Positions 6,377 to 14,353 of a DNA stretch of 64,000 nucleotides are shown piece by piece; within the stretch, counting starts at the first letter, position 1, and every line of letters starts with the position of its first letter. The stretch covers positions 62,001 to 126,000 of the forward strand of contig NZ_JAAGVZ010000008.1 of the NCBI RefSeq assembly GCF_010882125.1, read 5' to 3'. The stretch is from Peribacillus alkalitolerans. Lineage in GTDB: Bacteria; Bacillota; Bacilli; Bacillales; DSM-1321. The notes under the pieces were generated by a model, which worked only from the letters and a program-made list of their open reading frames with translations, did not search any database and was not told the origin of the DNA. A program made the position numbers and the translations under genes.

Positions 6377-7588
6377 CTATTTTGTTACATTCTTAAATAA
6401 TTGAGTTGTCAATCCATCAGGTAATGTAGGACTTGAATCACCTTTTAGTAAACCTGTATCAGCTCTACTGAAAATTGATTGAAGTACAATCGATCTCTCT
6501 TCTATGGATACGGCTCCTTCCTTTAACAAAGACAGATAAACATATGTTAATTGATAACGCTCGTTTGCATCCTTTGATAAATGGAAAGCACTTGTTGAAA
6601 GTTTAATAAAGAAATTCACCATAAAATAACCAACGGAAATTAGAACTGTAACAATAAGGATTGATCTTACTGACGTAACACTAAGTACACTTTTGGCTGT
6701 ACCTGACGGTAATTTAAAAAGTAGAATTGTTAATAATATTGAAAAAATTACCGCAGAACAAATTGACCACCATTTCCACATTATACCTTTACTGTTGTAA
6801 TCCTCGCTTAATCTTTTCCAATAAGTTGCGGGACTCTCTAAGCGTAACTTTTCTTGATATAGAGTTTCCAATTCAGTTAATTTATTTTTCTTTTCTTGCA
6901 GAAATGAGGAAAGTTCAGTCTCTGTGTTTGACTTCCATTCCTCTGTTGATGAAATGATTTCTTCTTTCCAGTTAGTTACATTATTAGAGAATTGATTGTA
7001 TTCTAATTCCACATCATTGATAATGCCTTGAAAATTATCCCTTATATTTCCAAGTGCATTAAGTTCTGATTCTTCAATCGTTGTTGCAATTTCAGGATGA
7101 TCTAATGACATCGATAGGAACAATCCATCCATATAATCTTTATACTGCAAATGACTATGATTAAGAGCTTGCAAGTTACCTGCAGTAAGTGAATTTAAAA
7201 GGTAATGTATTGCTGCATCTGCCTGAAGATAACTAGATTCATACCGTCCCTTAATAAAAGTTCCAACCGCTGTACTTGAAAAAACTACTGGAAAACTGTT
7301 TGTTTTTAACAAATTTATTGCTTGGTTAATTTGATTCTTTGAATAATCTATATTTGATTCTTGGTGATTTATTGAATCGTTTATGTAGTTATGAATCTGT
7401 CTAAAACATTCGGATATTCTTGCAGATTCACCTTGAGTACAGTTGCTCCAATATTCTACCTCTTTGGCTAAAAAACTGTTGAATCTATCAAGTGATTTGA
7501 AACTCTTAGTTGTTTTATCAGGGAAAAGTGTGAATGTTAGTTCTACACTTTCAAAGTACAATCGAAGCTCCTCGCTAAATTTATTCAT
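6377..7588 (-). CDS. DUF6161-like coiled-coil membrane protein, 403 aa
   Basis: The longest gene of the array apart from the transposase. Residues 1-190 are a mostly helical soluble domain, 195-260 a coiled coil (NNVTNWKEEIISSTEEWK, EKKNKLTELETLYQEKLRLE), and two membrane helices follow at about 285-305 and 315-340. The C-terminus contains KDANERYQLTYVYLSLLKEGA and ERSIVLQSIFSRADTGLLK, the pattern I associate with DUF6161. Function unknown; proteins of this kind appear in defence-rich and accessory regions. RBS AAAGGAG lies 12 bases before the ATG. It is alone between repeats 10 and 11. Confidence 0.7.
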   Translation of the reverse strand: MNKFSEELRLYFESVELTFTLFPDKTTKSFKSLDRFNSFLAKEVEYWSNCTQGESARISECFRQIHNYINDSINHQESNIDYSKNQINQAINLLKTNSFPVVFSSTAVGTFIKGRYESSYLQADAAIHYLLNSLTAGNLQALNHSHLQYKDYMDGLFLSMSLDHPEIATTIEESELNALGNIRDNFQGIINDVELEYNQFSNNVTNWKEEIISSTEEWKSNTETELSSFLQEKKNKLTELETLYQEKLRLESPATYWKRLSEDYNSKGIMWKWWSICSAVIFSILLTILLFKLPSGTAKSVLSVTSVRSILIVTVLISVGYFMVNFFIKLSTSAFHLSKDANERYQLTYVYLSLLKEGAVSIEERSIVLQSIFSRADTGLLKGDSSPTLPDGLTTQLFKNVTK

Positions 7589-7658
7589 TTAAAAACGATA
7601 CTCCTTTATAATATTTAACCAAATAATACCACTAATCTAGTGAAACTTAATACTATTA

Positions 7659-7688
7659 TTAACTAACCTGCCCCTTTTGTTAAAAAGG
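7659..7688 (+). repeat. Cassette repeat 11
   Basis: AACTAAC CTGCCCC TTTTGTT, core 7668-7674. Confidence 0.8.
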
Positions 7689-7702
7689 ATTTCAACAAAA
7701 AA

Positions 7703-7727
7703 GGCCGTTAATCATCCTAGATTAACG
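7703..7727 (-). terminator. Terminator of the 7732-8088 gene
   Basis: In gene sense GGCGTTAATC TAGGAT GATTAACGGCC followed by TTTTTTG. It lies five bases after the stop codon and directly before repeat 11. Confidence 0.65.
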
Positions 7728-7731
7728 CCCC

Positions 7732-8088
7732 TTATCGATTTTTGTAATATTCCTCTGGACTTGTTATTCCATTTTCAATAAAAAATTCAGCTTCGGATTC
7801 AATTATTTCTATGTAGTTACTCTTTTTAAACGGTTGTGTTAACTTCGAAATTCCTCTTAAACTTCCTTTAACCTCAGTTTTATTATTGTTAACATCTACA
7901 ATAACCGTTAAATATACCTTTTGATTATATTTTACTACCCCTGTAACTTGCTTTCTCTCTAAATCAATTTTATATTCGGGTTCGATTGTTAATGGTGCAA
8001 ATGCTGTCCATCCTCCTGAACCATGTGTTGATTTTAGTCCAACCTTAAATAAAAAATAGCTAACAAGTTCTTTTATTTTAGATAGCAT
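7732..8088 (-). CDS. Cassette protein of unknown function, 118 aa
   Basis: Start at the ATG at 8088, directly preceded by GGAGGATAAA; an earlier ATG at 8121 has no such site. Sequence: a short amphipathic N-terminus (MLSKIKELVSYFLFKVGL), a glycine turn (HGSGGW), then alternating beta strands (YKIDLERKQVTGVVKYNQKVYLTVIVDV) and a C-terminal helix with EYYKNR. No known family and no signal peptide. Position and size fit the other immunity-like cassettes. Confidence 0.65.
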   Translation of the reverse strand: MLSKIKELVSYFLFKVGLKSTHGSGGWTAFAPLTIEPEYKIDLERKQVTGVVKYNQKVYLTVIVDVNNNKTEVKGSLRGISKLTQPFKKSNYIEIIESEAEFFIENGITSPEEYYKNR

Positions 8089-8137
8089 TTTATCCTCCGA
8101 ATTTATCTTTACAAGAAACATTATAACAATCCTTTGT

Positions 8138-8166
8138 TTAACTATTCTGCCCCTTTAGTGACAATT
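8138..8166 (+). repeat. Cassette repeat 12
   Basis: AACTATT CTGCCCC TTTAGTG, core 8147-8153. Confidence 0.75.
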
Positions 8167-8189
8167 AATATTGTCTAAATTCAATATAA

Positions 8190-8219
8190 AAGGCGATAAT
8201 CCTTCTGGATCATCGCCTC
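8190..8219 (-). terminator. GGCGAT-type cassette terminator
   Basis: In gene sense AGGCGATGATCC AGAA GGATTATCGCCT followed by TTTATATT. This is the best-preserved copy of the hairpin type found beside repeats 3, 4, 13 and 15. Confidence 0.75.
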
Positions 8220-8283
8220 GTTTGGTGTACAAAGACACTAAAAGCTATTCTATATACCTTCAAGTGGAAGGCATATAGAACCA

Positions 8284-8613
8284 TTAAATAAATTCTTTTC
8301 TATACAATCTTATCGAATGAATGGCACCTACCAAAAATACGATTGCTTGGAAAAAGAGTAAGAACTGTCGAAAATATTGAATATCACGATCCACCCATGA
8401 AATAAATATGCCAGTCACTATTAATTGTGTAATAAACATTGTTGAAGTAATTTGTAAATAGATTGCACTCGTTCTTTCGTCTGGTTTACCAAGCTTCTTT
8501 CCCACAAAAAATAGAGCCAGCAAAGAACCTACATAAATAATCATCATAATTCCTACAAAAATATTAAAATTCACTACACTTTCAAGCATCCATCTGTCTA
8601 AAACATTAATCAT
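8284..8613 (-). CDS. Four-helix membrane protein coupled to an XRE regulator
   Basis: Start at the ATG at 8613, which overlaps the last codons of the upstream XRE gene (ATGATTAA) and is preceded by GGAAAGAAGAG. The 109-residue product has four hydrophobic segments (about 15-35, 50-70, 70-90 and 88-105) and a conserved-looking GKPDERTSAIYLQITSTMF loop. Known pattern: pairs of a small XRE repressor and a DUF2178/DUF3796-type membrane protein are common in Firmicutes, with the membrane partner thought to control the repressor. The overlap indicates translational coupling. Confidence 0.75.
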   Translation of the reverse strand: MINVLDRWMLESVVNFNIFVGIMMIIYVGSLLALFFVGKKLGKPDERTSAIYLQITSTMFITQLIVTGIFISWVDRDIQYFRQFLLFFQAIVFLVGAIHSIRLYRKEFI

Positions 8614-8842
8614 TGTTCTCTTCCTTTCCAACATATGAGAATATTTCATTTATATCTACTTCAAAAAATTTTGCAATTCTATAGGCTAATACTAAAGATG
8701 GTGAGTAATTATTCTTTTCCATAACAAAAATAGTTTGTTTGGAAACTCCAACTGCATCTGCCAAATCCTTTTGAGACATCCTCTTTAACACCCTGAATTC
8801 ATATACCTTGTTTAAGATTGAATCACCAAAGCTCTCTTTCAT
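8606..8842 (-). CDS. Small XRE-family transcriptional regulator
   Basis: 78 aa; HTH_3 fold with NKVYEFRVLKRMSQKDLADAVGVSKQTIFVMEKNNYSPSL, the recognition helix being VSKQTIFVMEKN. It matches the small YozG/Cro-like regulators that typically sit before membrane proteins. RBS ATAGGGAGGCGG. Likely represses its own two-gene unit: imperfect AACTAATA/TATAACTAA-like repeats lie at 8880-8970 upstream, but no operator can be proven from one locus. Confidence 0.9.
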   Translation of the reverse strand: MKESFGDSILNKVYEFRVLKRMSQKDLADAVGVSKQTIFVMEKNNYSPSLVLAYRIAKFFEVDINEIFSYVGKEENND

Positions 8843-9049
8843 AAGTCCGCCTCCCTATATTTAACATAATAAACTATAATTAACTAAAAGTAAAGTTTAA
8901 TTATACTTTTTATAACTAATATTTTATAAAACCATGGTTAGTTTTTAGATTTTATAACTAATACTTACTTTATTAACAAATAAAGAAGCATTAAACCTTT
9001 GTTTAATACTCCTTGCTTTGCTAAATATAGAAAAATCTCAAGATTATGT

Positions 9050-9078
9050 TCAACTAATCTGCCCCGTTTCTTCAATAC
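9050..9078 (+). repeat. Cassette repeat 13
   Basis: AACTAAT CTGCCCC GTTTCTT, core 9059-9065; hairpin CGATAATCC-TCCT-GGATCATCG at 9109-9131 and a half-copy GCCCCTACTTGAAGAAG at 9133-9149: full composite site. Confidence 0.8.
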
Positions 9079-9152
9079 GCAGCATATACACTTAGTTCAA
9101 GAAAAATAACGATAATCCTCCTGGATCATCGAGCCCCTACTTGAAGAAGAGG

Positions 9153-9677
9153 TTAGGTAATTTGAGAAAGTACTGAATTTATATTTTCCCACTCATAAAT
9201 AGATAAATATAATTCTTCACCCTGGATAAAAACAGTTGTTGTTTCAGAGTGATTTGCACCCATTTTTTCATAAAAGAACCTCGATTTATTATCTTCTAAA
9301 ACCTCTACAAATACTTTTTTGTATCCAAGCTCTTTAAAGTGAGTAAATAATTTCTCCACAAGCCTTTTTCCTATTCCTTTACCTTGAAATTCTTCAAGAA
9401 TATATATAGAGGTTAAATCGCCTGAATCAACTACTTGATTTGTTTCTCTTTTTCCTCCATCAGTAAAACCAATTATTTTGCCCTCTTCGCTTTCTGCAAC
9501 TAAAACATAATTATCAGTTCTAGCAATGTTTTGCACCCAAGCTTGCGTTCTTTTTTCATAAGACATTCGTTCTAAATAAACATCAGATACGATTCCTTTA
9601 TATGTGGATCTCCAACAATCGACGTGTACCTTAGCTATCCCTTCGGCATCTGATATTATTGCTTCTCTAATCTTCAT
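9153..9677 (-). CDS. GNAT-family N-acetyltransferase under T-box control
   Basis: Start at the ATG at 9677 after GGAGGGAG; 174 aa. The GNAT fold is clear: REAIISDAEGIAKVHVDCWRSTY (motif C/D), LTSIYILEEFQGKGIGKRLVEKL (motif A with the Q-GKGIG acetyl-CoA loop) and VFVEVLEDNKSRFFYEKMGA (motif B). Substrate unknown. The gene follows a complete T-box leader, so it should be made when a particular tRNA is uncharged. GNAT enzymes that acetylate aminoacyl-nucleotide antibiotics are known, so resistance to an aminoacyl-tRNA synthetase inhibitor is a reasonable guess. That is inference. Confidence 0.85.
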   Translation of the reverse strand: MKIREAIISDAEGIAKVHVDCWRSTYKGIVSDVYLERMSYEKRTQAWVQNIARTDNYVLVAESEEGKIIGFTDGGKRETNQVVDSGDLTSIYILEEFQGKGIGKRLVEKLFTHFKELGYKKVFVEVLEDNKSRFFYEKMGANHSETTTVFIQGEELYLSIYEWENINSVLSQIT

Positions 9678-9707
9678 ATTAACTCCCTCCATTTTCTTGT
9701 TTGAAAA

Positions 9708-10005
9708 TATAAAAAGCCTATCGTCTCAAAAGAGACGATAGGCTTTACCTAACGTGGTACCACTCTTCTTTGGTTTGTAAATAATACAATAACATTCAAA
9801 CCATCTTATTATCTTTTTAACGATATACACCGTTTAGACCTACATTTCAGTCTAACCACTCATAGGCGAGTTGGGGAATATTATTGACTACCTTTCAGCA
9901 TGCGGTAGCTCTCTGAACAATAAGAATTCCTTAATACTCCTAATCATCGTGTTTGTTTATGGTAAATTTTAACTTATTATATATAATATTATAATATTCT
10001 GTCAA
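9708..10005 (-). promoter_or_regulatory. T-box riboswitch with its own promoter
   Basis: Promoter TTGACA (10005-10000), 18-bp spacer, TATAAT (9981-9976). The leader then shows AGTA, AGAGAG and GCTGAAAGG stem I elements, the T-box itself (AGAGTGGTACCACG, about 9768-9753) and a terminator AAAGCCTATCGTCTC...GAGACGATAGGCTTTTT (9746-9712). Stem I pairs GGAAT/ATTCC, TTATTG/CAATAA and CTACC/GGTAG. In the same place where the glyQS leader has GGC, this one reads CTC followed by a purine, pointing to tRNA-Leu. The element is strong; the specifier reading is tentative. Confidence 0.9.
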
Positions 10006-10015
10006 TAAACTTATT

Positions 10016-10042
10016 CAGTTAAACTGCCCTTACTTCAATAAG
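10016..10042 (+). repeat. Cassette repeat 14
   Basis: TTAAACTGCCCTTACTTCAATAAG with a C lost from the core (10024-10030), then a GCCGC...GGCAGC hairpin and a half-copy CACCTGTTAGCTTAAG (10082-10097). It lies about 10 bases before the -35 of the T-box promoter. Confidence 0.75.
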
Positions 10043-10136
10043 AAAAGCCGCAAAAAAAGGCAGCTGAATCTTCAACTCTTGCACCTGTTAGCTTAAGTAC
10101 ATTTAATCACAATATTTTAGTTAAGTTCACAAAGAC

Positions 10137-10610
10137 TTATCGCTTTCGCTTAAGTCCCTTAGTTCTCACTTCCCATTTGAATTTTCCATTATTTTGCTTA
10201 AGTTGTTGTTTCACCAATTCTAATTCATAGAAATTTAAGTTTGTTTTTTCTACAATCTCTTCGTTTGATTTACCTTCTTTTAAAAGTGCTCTTGCTTTCT
10301 CGTATCTTGATACCTCAAACTCAAAATAACCATGATAGAGTTTGAGCTGCTCTCTTACGTCCTTTAATTCCACATAGTTTGTTGGTATCATGTGAACAAG
10401 TTCTTCATCCGTTTTTCCTAATTGAATCAGGCTTCTTGCGATTCGATACCTTTCATTTACAGTTCCTGTACCATAACCCATCCTATACCCGTCATCCCAA
10501 GCGGTATCATAGCATTCTTTACAATGAAGGCATATGTCTTGGTCTTTCTTAACAAAACCTGTAAGAATGATTACAGAAATTGATGTTAAAAGAAAAAATG
10601 TTTGTTTCAT
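10137..10610 (-). CDS. Exported protein with two internal repeats and a Cys cluster
   Basis: 157 aa; RBS AAAAGGTGTGG. An N-terminal signal or anchor (MKQTFFLLTSISVIILTGFV) is followed by CLHCKEC (three cysteines), a GYRMGYGTGTVNE turn, and two homologous repeats: RYRIARSLIQLGKTDEELVHM (about 55-91) and RYEKARALLKEGKSNEEIVEK (about 104-140), each continued by L..VREQLK or L..VKQQLK. The repeats look like helix-turn-helix or RPT-like units with K.(D/N)EE. The C-terminus is basic (RTKGLKRKR). No known family; the Cys cluster could bind metal or form disulfides outside. Confidence 0.65.
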   Translation of the reverse strand: MKQTFFLLTSISVIILTGFVKKDQDICLHCKECYDTAWDDGYRMGYGTGTVNERYRIARSLIQLGKTDEELVHMIPTNYVELKDVREQLKLYHGYFEFEVSRYEKARALLKEGKSNEEIVEKTNLNFYELELVKQQLKQNNGKFKWEVRTKGLKRKR

Positions 10611-10689
10611 AAAGCCACACCTTTTTATCTTAGTATGACCTGTTAGTTCACTAAAGAGTCAAATACGCATTATTCGTTTTTCTTCTTCT

Positions 10690-10720
10690 TCAACTAAACT
10701 GCCCCTTTAGTACAACAAGG
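10690..10720 (+). repeat. Cassette repeat 15
   Basis: AACTAAA CTGCCCC TTTAGTA, core 10699-10705; GCGATTACCC-TTCT-GGATGACCGC hairpin at 10777-10802 and a half-copy CCCCCTTTAGTACATTAGG at 10801-10819. One of the best composite sites. Confidence 0.85.
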
Positions 10721-10890
10721 AGCTTTATATACACCTTTATTACCTTATATGCATATTATCTCAATTCAATAAAAAGAGCGATTACCCTTCTGGATGACCG
10801 CCCCCTTTAGTACATTAGGTAAGTTCAAAAAAACAGCATTAATCCTTCCTGGATCAAACCTCAGCAGTTAATAAAGTACAAAGTCAAACT

Positions 10891-11478
10891 TTAATTATCA
10901 ATGATTAATAAAGGTCCCCAAGGAGCTGGTATTATTGATTTTTCTTTGATATTTTGTCTCTTAAGTCCAAATTTTTCAGCATAATAGTTAAGCATTTTAA
11001 AAACAGTAAAACGATGATAACTCCCATTGAGAAATTGCGGTTCATTTCGTCTCTTAGGGTCTATCTGCCAAAGAGGTATTGAAACACTTCCTGTATTATT
11101 GTTAAATTCATTGATTGGGACACTGAAATTAATATGTTCGTTATAGCCATCTGCAACTGCTATTACGGTGACCTCACCCATATTCTTCATAGGGAATCTA
11201 GGGTCTTTAGGGACCGTAACAGGTATTATTGCTTCCCCTTGGGAATTTGTTAATTCTGTTGCTATTATCTTCCCTAATGAATTTATTACTATTAATCGAG
11301 CGTTGCTTATTGGAGTACCTTGTCCTTCCGATTGATTTATTGTTGTTGTCACCTTAGCAGTCAGTATTGCAGACACTGTGTTTTCACTTGTCTCCGCAAA
11401 TACTGATAGGGAAGAAGTTAACTCAAAACAAAACATAATAAAAAATAATAATGAAATCTTTTTGACCAAGGATACCAC
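10891..11478 (-). CDS. Secreted Ig-like/carboxypeptidase-regulatory-type protein
   Basis: 195 aa with a signal peptide ending near VFAE-TS. Residues 35-130 form a beta domain: ILTAKVTTTINQSEGQGTPISNARLIVIN, then ATELTNSQGEAIIPVTVP, the repeated pattern of carboxypeptidase-regulatory-like or invasin-type modules. A C-terminal helical part follows (HRFTVFKMLNYYAEKFGLKRQ). The start is uncertain: GTG at 11478 or TTG at 11469, with only a moderate AAAAGG site. Function unknown; it is alone between repeats 15 and 16. Confidence 0.65.
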   Translation of the reverse strand: MVSLVKKISLLFFIMFCFELTSSLSVFAETSENTVSAILTAKVTTTINQSEGQGTPISNARLIVINSLGKIIATELTNSQGEAIIPVTVPKDPRFPMKNMGEVTVIAVADGYNEHINFSVPINEFNNNTGSVSIPLWQIDPKRRNEPQFLNGSYHRFTVFKMLNYYAEKFGLKRQNIKEKSIIPAPWGPLLIIDN

Positions 11479-11546
11479 AACCTTTTTACTGGTTTTATCC
11501 TCAGTATTTTTTGATTTTTCTTCAATGTATATACACTTGATGCTTG

Positions 11547-11570
11547 TTCAACTCCCCGTTAGTCGAATAA
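11547..11570 (+). repeat. Cassette repeat 16 (shortened)
   Basis: TTCAACTCCCCGTTAGTCGAA: the inner half of the left arm is missing, so TTCAAC joins CTCCCC directly. GATCGCC-GCA-GCGATC hairpin at 11579-11594 and a half-copy GCCCCCGTTAGTTCATTTAG at 11610-11629. Confidence 0.7.
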
Positions 11571-11797
11571 ACAAAAAGATCGCCGCAGCGATCACCCTCA
11601 TTTACTCTTGCCCCCGTTAGTTCATTTAGAAAAGCGATTCTAGAAAATCGAATCTAAAAAAGGTAAGAAAAGAAGTATCAATCTTTAGTATTAACATCCT
11701 TCATAATCATGGAATTTAATTAAAGCAATTTCTTCAATTTGGAACTACGTGGTGATTTAAATTTACAGGAATTTCAGACATTTTTTTAAAACTCGTT

Positions 11798-12376
11798 TTA
11801 TTTGACGGTTTCATACCGCATCAGCATTGAACCACTTGTTTCGTAAAGCTTGGTTTCTATCAACTTCATGTCGTGACGTGTTTCTATGTTGTCGAAGAAA
11901 CGTTTTCCGCTACCCAAAATGACCGGATGAATGATGATTCGGAGTTCATCAAGTAAACTAGCATTAATCAAACTTTGAACAAGACCTGCACTCGCAGGAA
12001 CAATGATATCTCCCTTGATTTCTCTTTTAAGCTCCCTTACTTTCGACATTACATTATAGTTAAGCAGAGAAATGGTATCATCGTAGTCTCCCCAGTGAAT
12101 TACCGTAAGCTCATTATTATTAGTTGCTACATACTTTTGAGTTTTATTCATGGCGTCAGCCCAATCTCCCTCTTGGAACGGCCAATATCCTGCAAAGCCT
12201 TCATATGTGACCCGCCCCATCAAGATTGCGTCAGCCTTCTGGAACATGACAAGACCATCATTTGTGGAATCCACGATGCCAGCCATTGCCCAGCTTACCA
12301 TGTTGTTTTCTTCACCTTTTGGCCCCGTAAAGATACCGTCCAATGTGTTGCTTACGTTTGCAATTATTTTCCCCAT
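11798..12376 (-). CDS. Dihydrofolate reductase-like (RibD C-terminal domain) protein
   Basis: 192 aa from the ATG at 12376 after GAGGAGGATAT. The fold is recognisable: MGKIIANVSNTLDGIF, ADAILMGRVTYEGFAGYWPF (the LxGRxTYE signature of YyaP/YwjB-like proteins), GDIIVPASAGLVQSLINASLLDELRIIIHPVILGSGKRFF (NADPH-side GS..L...L..ELR..IHPV.LG.G..LF motif) and a C-terminal strand. Family knowledge: these bind NADPH and are DHFR/RibD homologues, often of unknown substrate. It is the last gene before the IS110 insertion. Confidence 0.9.
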   Translation of the reverse strand: MGKIIANVSNTLDGIFTGPKGEENNMVSWAMAGIVDSTNDGLVMFQKADAILMGRVTYEGFAGYWPFQEGDWADAMNKTQKYVATNNNELTVIHWGDYDDTISLLNYNVMSKVRELKREIKGDIIVPASAGLVQSLINASLLDELRIIIHPVILGSGKRFFDNIETRHDMKLIETKLYETSGSMLMRYETVK

Positions 12377-12507
12377 ATATCCTCCTCTATTCTTCTTGAA
12401 TTTATCGAGTAAAAACATCTTCTGAATTAACTTCGATTTACTTACAAATGATCGCTTCTATTATTCAAGAAAATGGCCCAATGTTGAACAAAGGTCAAAC
12501 AGCACTC

Positions 12508-12519
12508 TTCAACTAAACT
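12508..12519 (+). repeat. Left half of the cassette repeat split by the IS (copy 17)
   Basis: TTCAACTAAA plus the core dinucleotide CT. Joined to the sequence at 14354 it restores TTCAACTAAACTGCCCCTTT..., a perfect copy, so the element inserted at CT of CTGCCCC. Confidence 0.75.
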
Positions 12520-12661
12520 CCCTCAATAAAGAAAGCGAAATCGCCCGTTTTCTCTGGTTTTCTCAGTATTTCACAATTAGATAATTTGGTGTTATATGTC
12601 ATTAATGTGGTTGGATTTATCTCGTAAGGATAAATTTGGGCCTTTGAAGCAAAAAGACTCA

Positions 12662-12900
12662 TACCTCACTAGCCACTCACTTACAAAAAATGGTGGATGA
12701 GTAAAAATATGATCGCACTGGTGGATGTCCACATATCTCATGGAGGTCAACCCTCCCATGCCTCACAGAGTCTTCGCTCTCAAATTCCTTCGTCCAACCT
12801 TTCCATGAGGTGGATGTCAGTCATGCTGCCCCACAGGGTCACTGCCCGAAGTTTAGTTGCTTTGCTGACTAATCCGTGCTTCAAATGTACGTGACGTATG
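12662..12900 (-). ncRNA. Predicted bridge RNA of the IS110 element
   Basis: Read leftward. Target-binding loop: stem TTAGTCA/TGACTGA (near 12869 and 12818) enclosing CAACTAAACT (12859-12850), a small GGG/CCC hairpin, then GGGGCAG (12832-12826). The first is identical to the left half of the cassette repeat including core CT; the second is the reverse complement of CTGCCCC, the right half. Donor-like loop: stem CTCATGGA/TCCATGAG enclosing AGGAAT (compare the right IS end AGGAATG) and GGGAG (reverse complement of left junction CTCCC), with an AGAG/CTCT hairpin between. Target match is strong, donor match short. Transcription and exact ends are unproven. Confidence 0.65.
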
Positions 12901-12941
12901 ACACCAAAAAACTACTCGCTACTCAAGTGTTCTTCGCTAGA

Positions 12942-14237
12942 TTACGCGGCTATTTCAACTTCCATTCTTTCTCTCATATGAGGGATATCCTTTAACATTC
13001 TCTCTTCGCTAAACTCGAATTGTTTCTTCCCAATGGCAAAGAAAATAGTGATTAACTTATTACATAAAGCAATCAGTGATTGCATTTTTTTCAGTGGATT
13101 ATCTGGACGTTGGGTGTAGTATGCATGAAGTGCCTTAAAGGCTGAGTTCTTTGCGACCAAGATCATACAAACCCTGAAGAGGAGAGCCCTTAGCTTCTTC
13201 CTACCTCTTTTAGTAATCTTGGTTTGTCCTTTATGTTTGCCCGAAGTGTTCTCCTTCAAGCTTAACCCAGCCAACTTTATGATTTTTCTAGGGTGGGAAT
13301 ACTCTTGCAAATCTCCTACTTCTGCAAAGAATCCAGCAACGGTATCCCTTCCTACACCCTTGATCGCCAACATTTGCTGGACACCCGGGATATGTTCAAT
13401 CAGTTTATCAATTTGAATATCTAATTCTTCGAATTTCATTTGGATTAAATCATATTTATCAAGCAAGGTGCTTAGCTCTAGTTTGGCCATAGTAGAGCCT
13501 TGGCGAAGTCCGATGGACTCATTGGCTGCTTGTTTCAACTTTTGTATCTTGTTCAGTCCCACACTACGCTTCACTGCTTTTCTTAGATGATTCAATAAAT
13601 CTTGGTCAGAGAAACCAATCAGTTCATGCGGTAAGACTCCTAATCTTAAAAATTGCAAGGCTGCTTTCCCTTCCCATTTTTTAAAGACTTTCAGGAACTC
13701 TGGAAAATATCGATCTATCCAGTTATGAATCTGTCCCTGGACCGTTTGAAGGTCATCAGTTAAGAGATCACGAATTTTTTTCGCCACGCGGAGTTCTGCA
13801 TAAACCCCTTGCGGAATCGTAGGTTCGGCGTATCTCCCATCTTTGACCAACTGTGCAATGACTCTAGCATCTTTCACATCGTTCTTGGTCGGTGAATTGT
13901 CGTCGAGTTCCTTGCTTTTCTTAACATGCAACGGATTTACAGCTACAAACTTAATCTCATTCTCTTTTAGAATGTGAGCTAAATTAAGCCAATAATGGCC
14001 AGTAGGCTCCATGCCTACTATCACTTTTTCCATGTTCTGTTCTTGCTTCAAATGATAAATCCACTGGAGAAATAGTTGAAATCCCTGCTTAGTATTATCG
14101 AAATAACAAGGGGACCCGAACTCCATTCCTCTATAGTCCTGCGCGCGTGCGACATGCTTGAACTTGGCAATATCAACACCTATAATAAGAGTCTGAGAAG
14201 TAATTTGAGCAATCTTTTCATTTTGGTTATAATTCAT
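12942..14237 (-). CDS. IS110/IS1111-family transposase (DEDD recombinase)
   Basis: 431 aa; RBS CCAGGAGGCC. N-terminal RuvC-like DEDD domain: LIIGVDIAKFKHVARAQDYRG (first Asp), VIVGMEPTGHYWLNLAHIL (Glu), and KNDVKDARVIAQLVKDGRY (Asp pair). A coiled middle follows. The C-terminal Tnp_20 domain is IPGVQQMLAIKGVGRDTVAGF...HPRKIIKLAGLSLKENTSGKHKGQTKITKRGRKKLRALL, with the conserved SGKHKGQ..ITKRG region that holds the catalytic serine. All motifs look intact, so the enzyme is probably functional. Confidence 0.95.
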   Translation of the reverse strand: MNYNQNEKIAQITSQTLIIGVDIAKFKHVARAQDYRGMEFGSPCYFDNTKQGFQLFLQWIYHLKQEQNMEKVIVGMEPTGHYWLNLAHILKENEIKFVAVNPLHVKKSKELDDNSPTKNDVKDARVIAQLVKDGRYAEPTIPQGVYAELRVAKKIRDLLTDDLQTVQGQIHNWIDRYFPEFLKVFKKWEGKAALQFLRLGVLPHELIGFSDQDLLNHLRKAVKRSVGLNKIQKLKQAANESIGLRQGSTMAKLELSTLLDKYDLIQMKFEELDIQIDKLIEHIPGVQQMLAIKGVGRDTVAGFFAEVGDLQEYSHPRKIIKLAGLSLKENTSGKHKGQTKITKRGRKKLRALLFRVCMILVAKNSAFKALHAYYTQRPDNPLKKMQSLIALCNKLITIFFAIGKKQFEFSEERMLKDIPHMRERMEVEIAA

Positions 14238-14353
14238 GTTAGGCCTCCTGGTATTTGAGTAATGTCCTTTTCGCTGGCCAGCTTCAGGACTCTCTCATTC
14301 TACCAAGAGGTTATTTTTTTGTTCAAATCTCATTTTCAGTCATTACAGGAATG

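Noticed and set aside
12697-12894. 65-residue open frame in the IS110 non-coding end
   Set aside because: It lies antisense across the predicted bridge RNA, and its stem-loops explain the sequence better than a protein.
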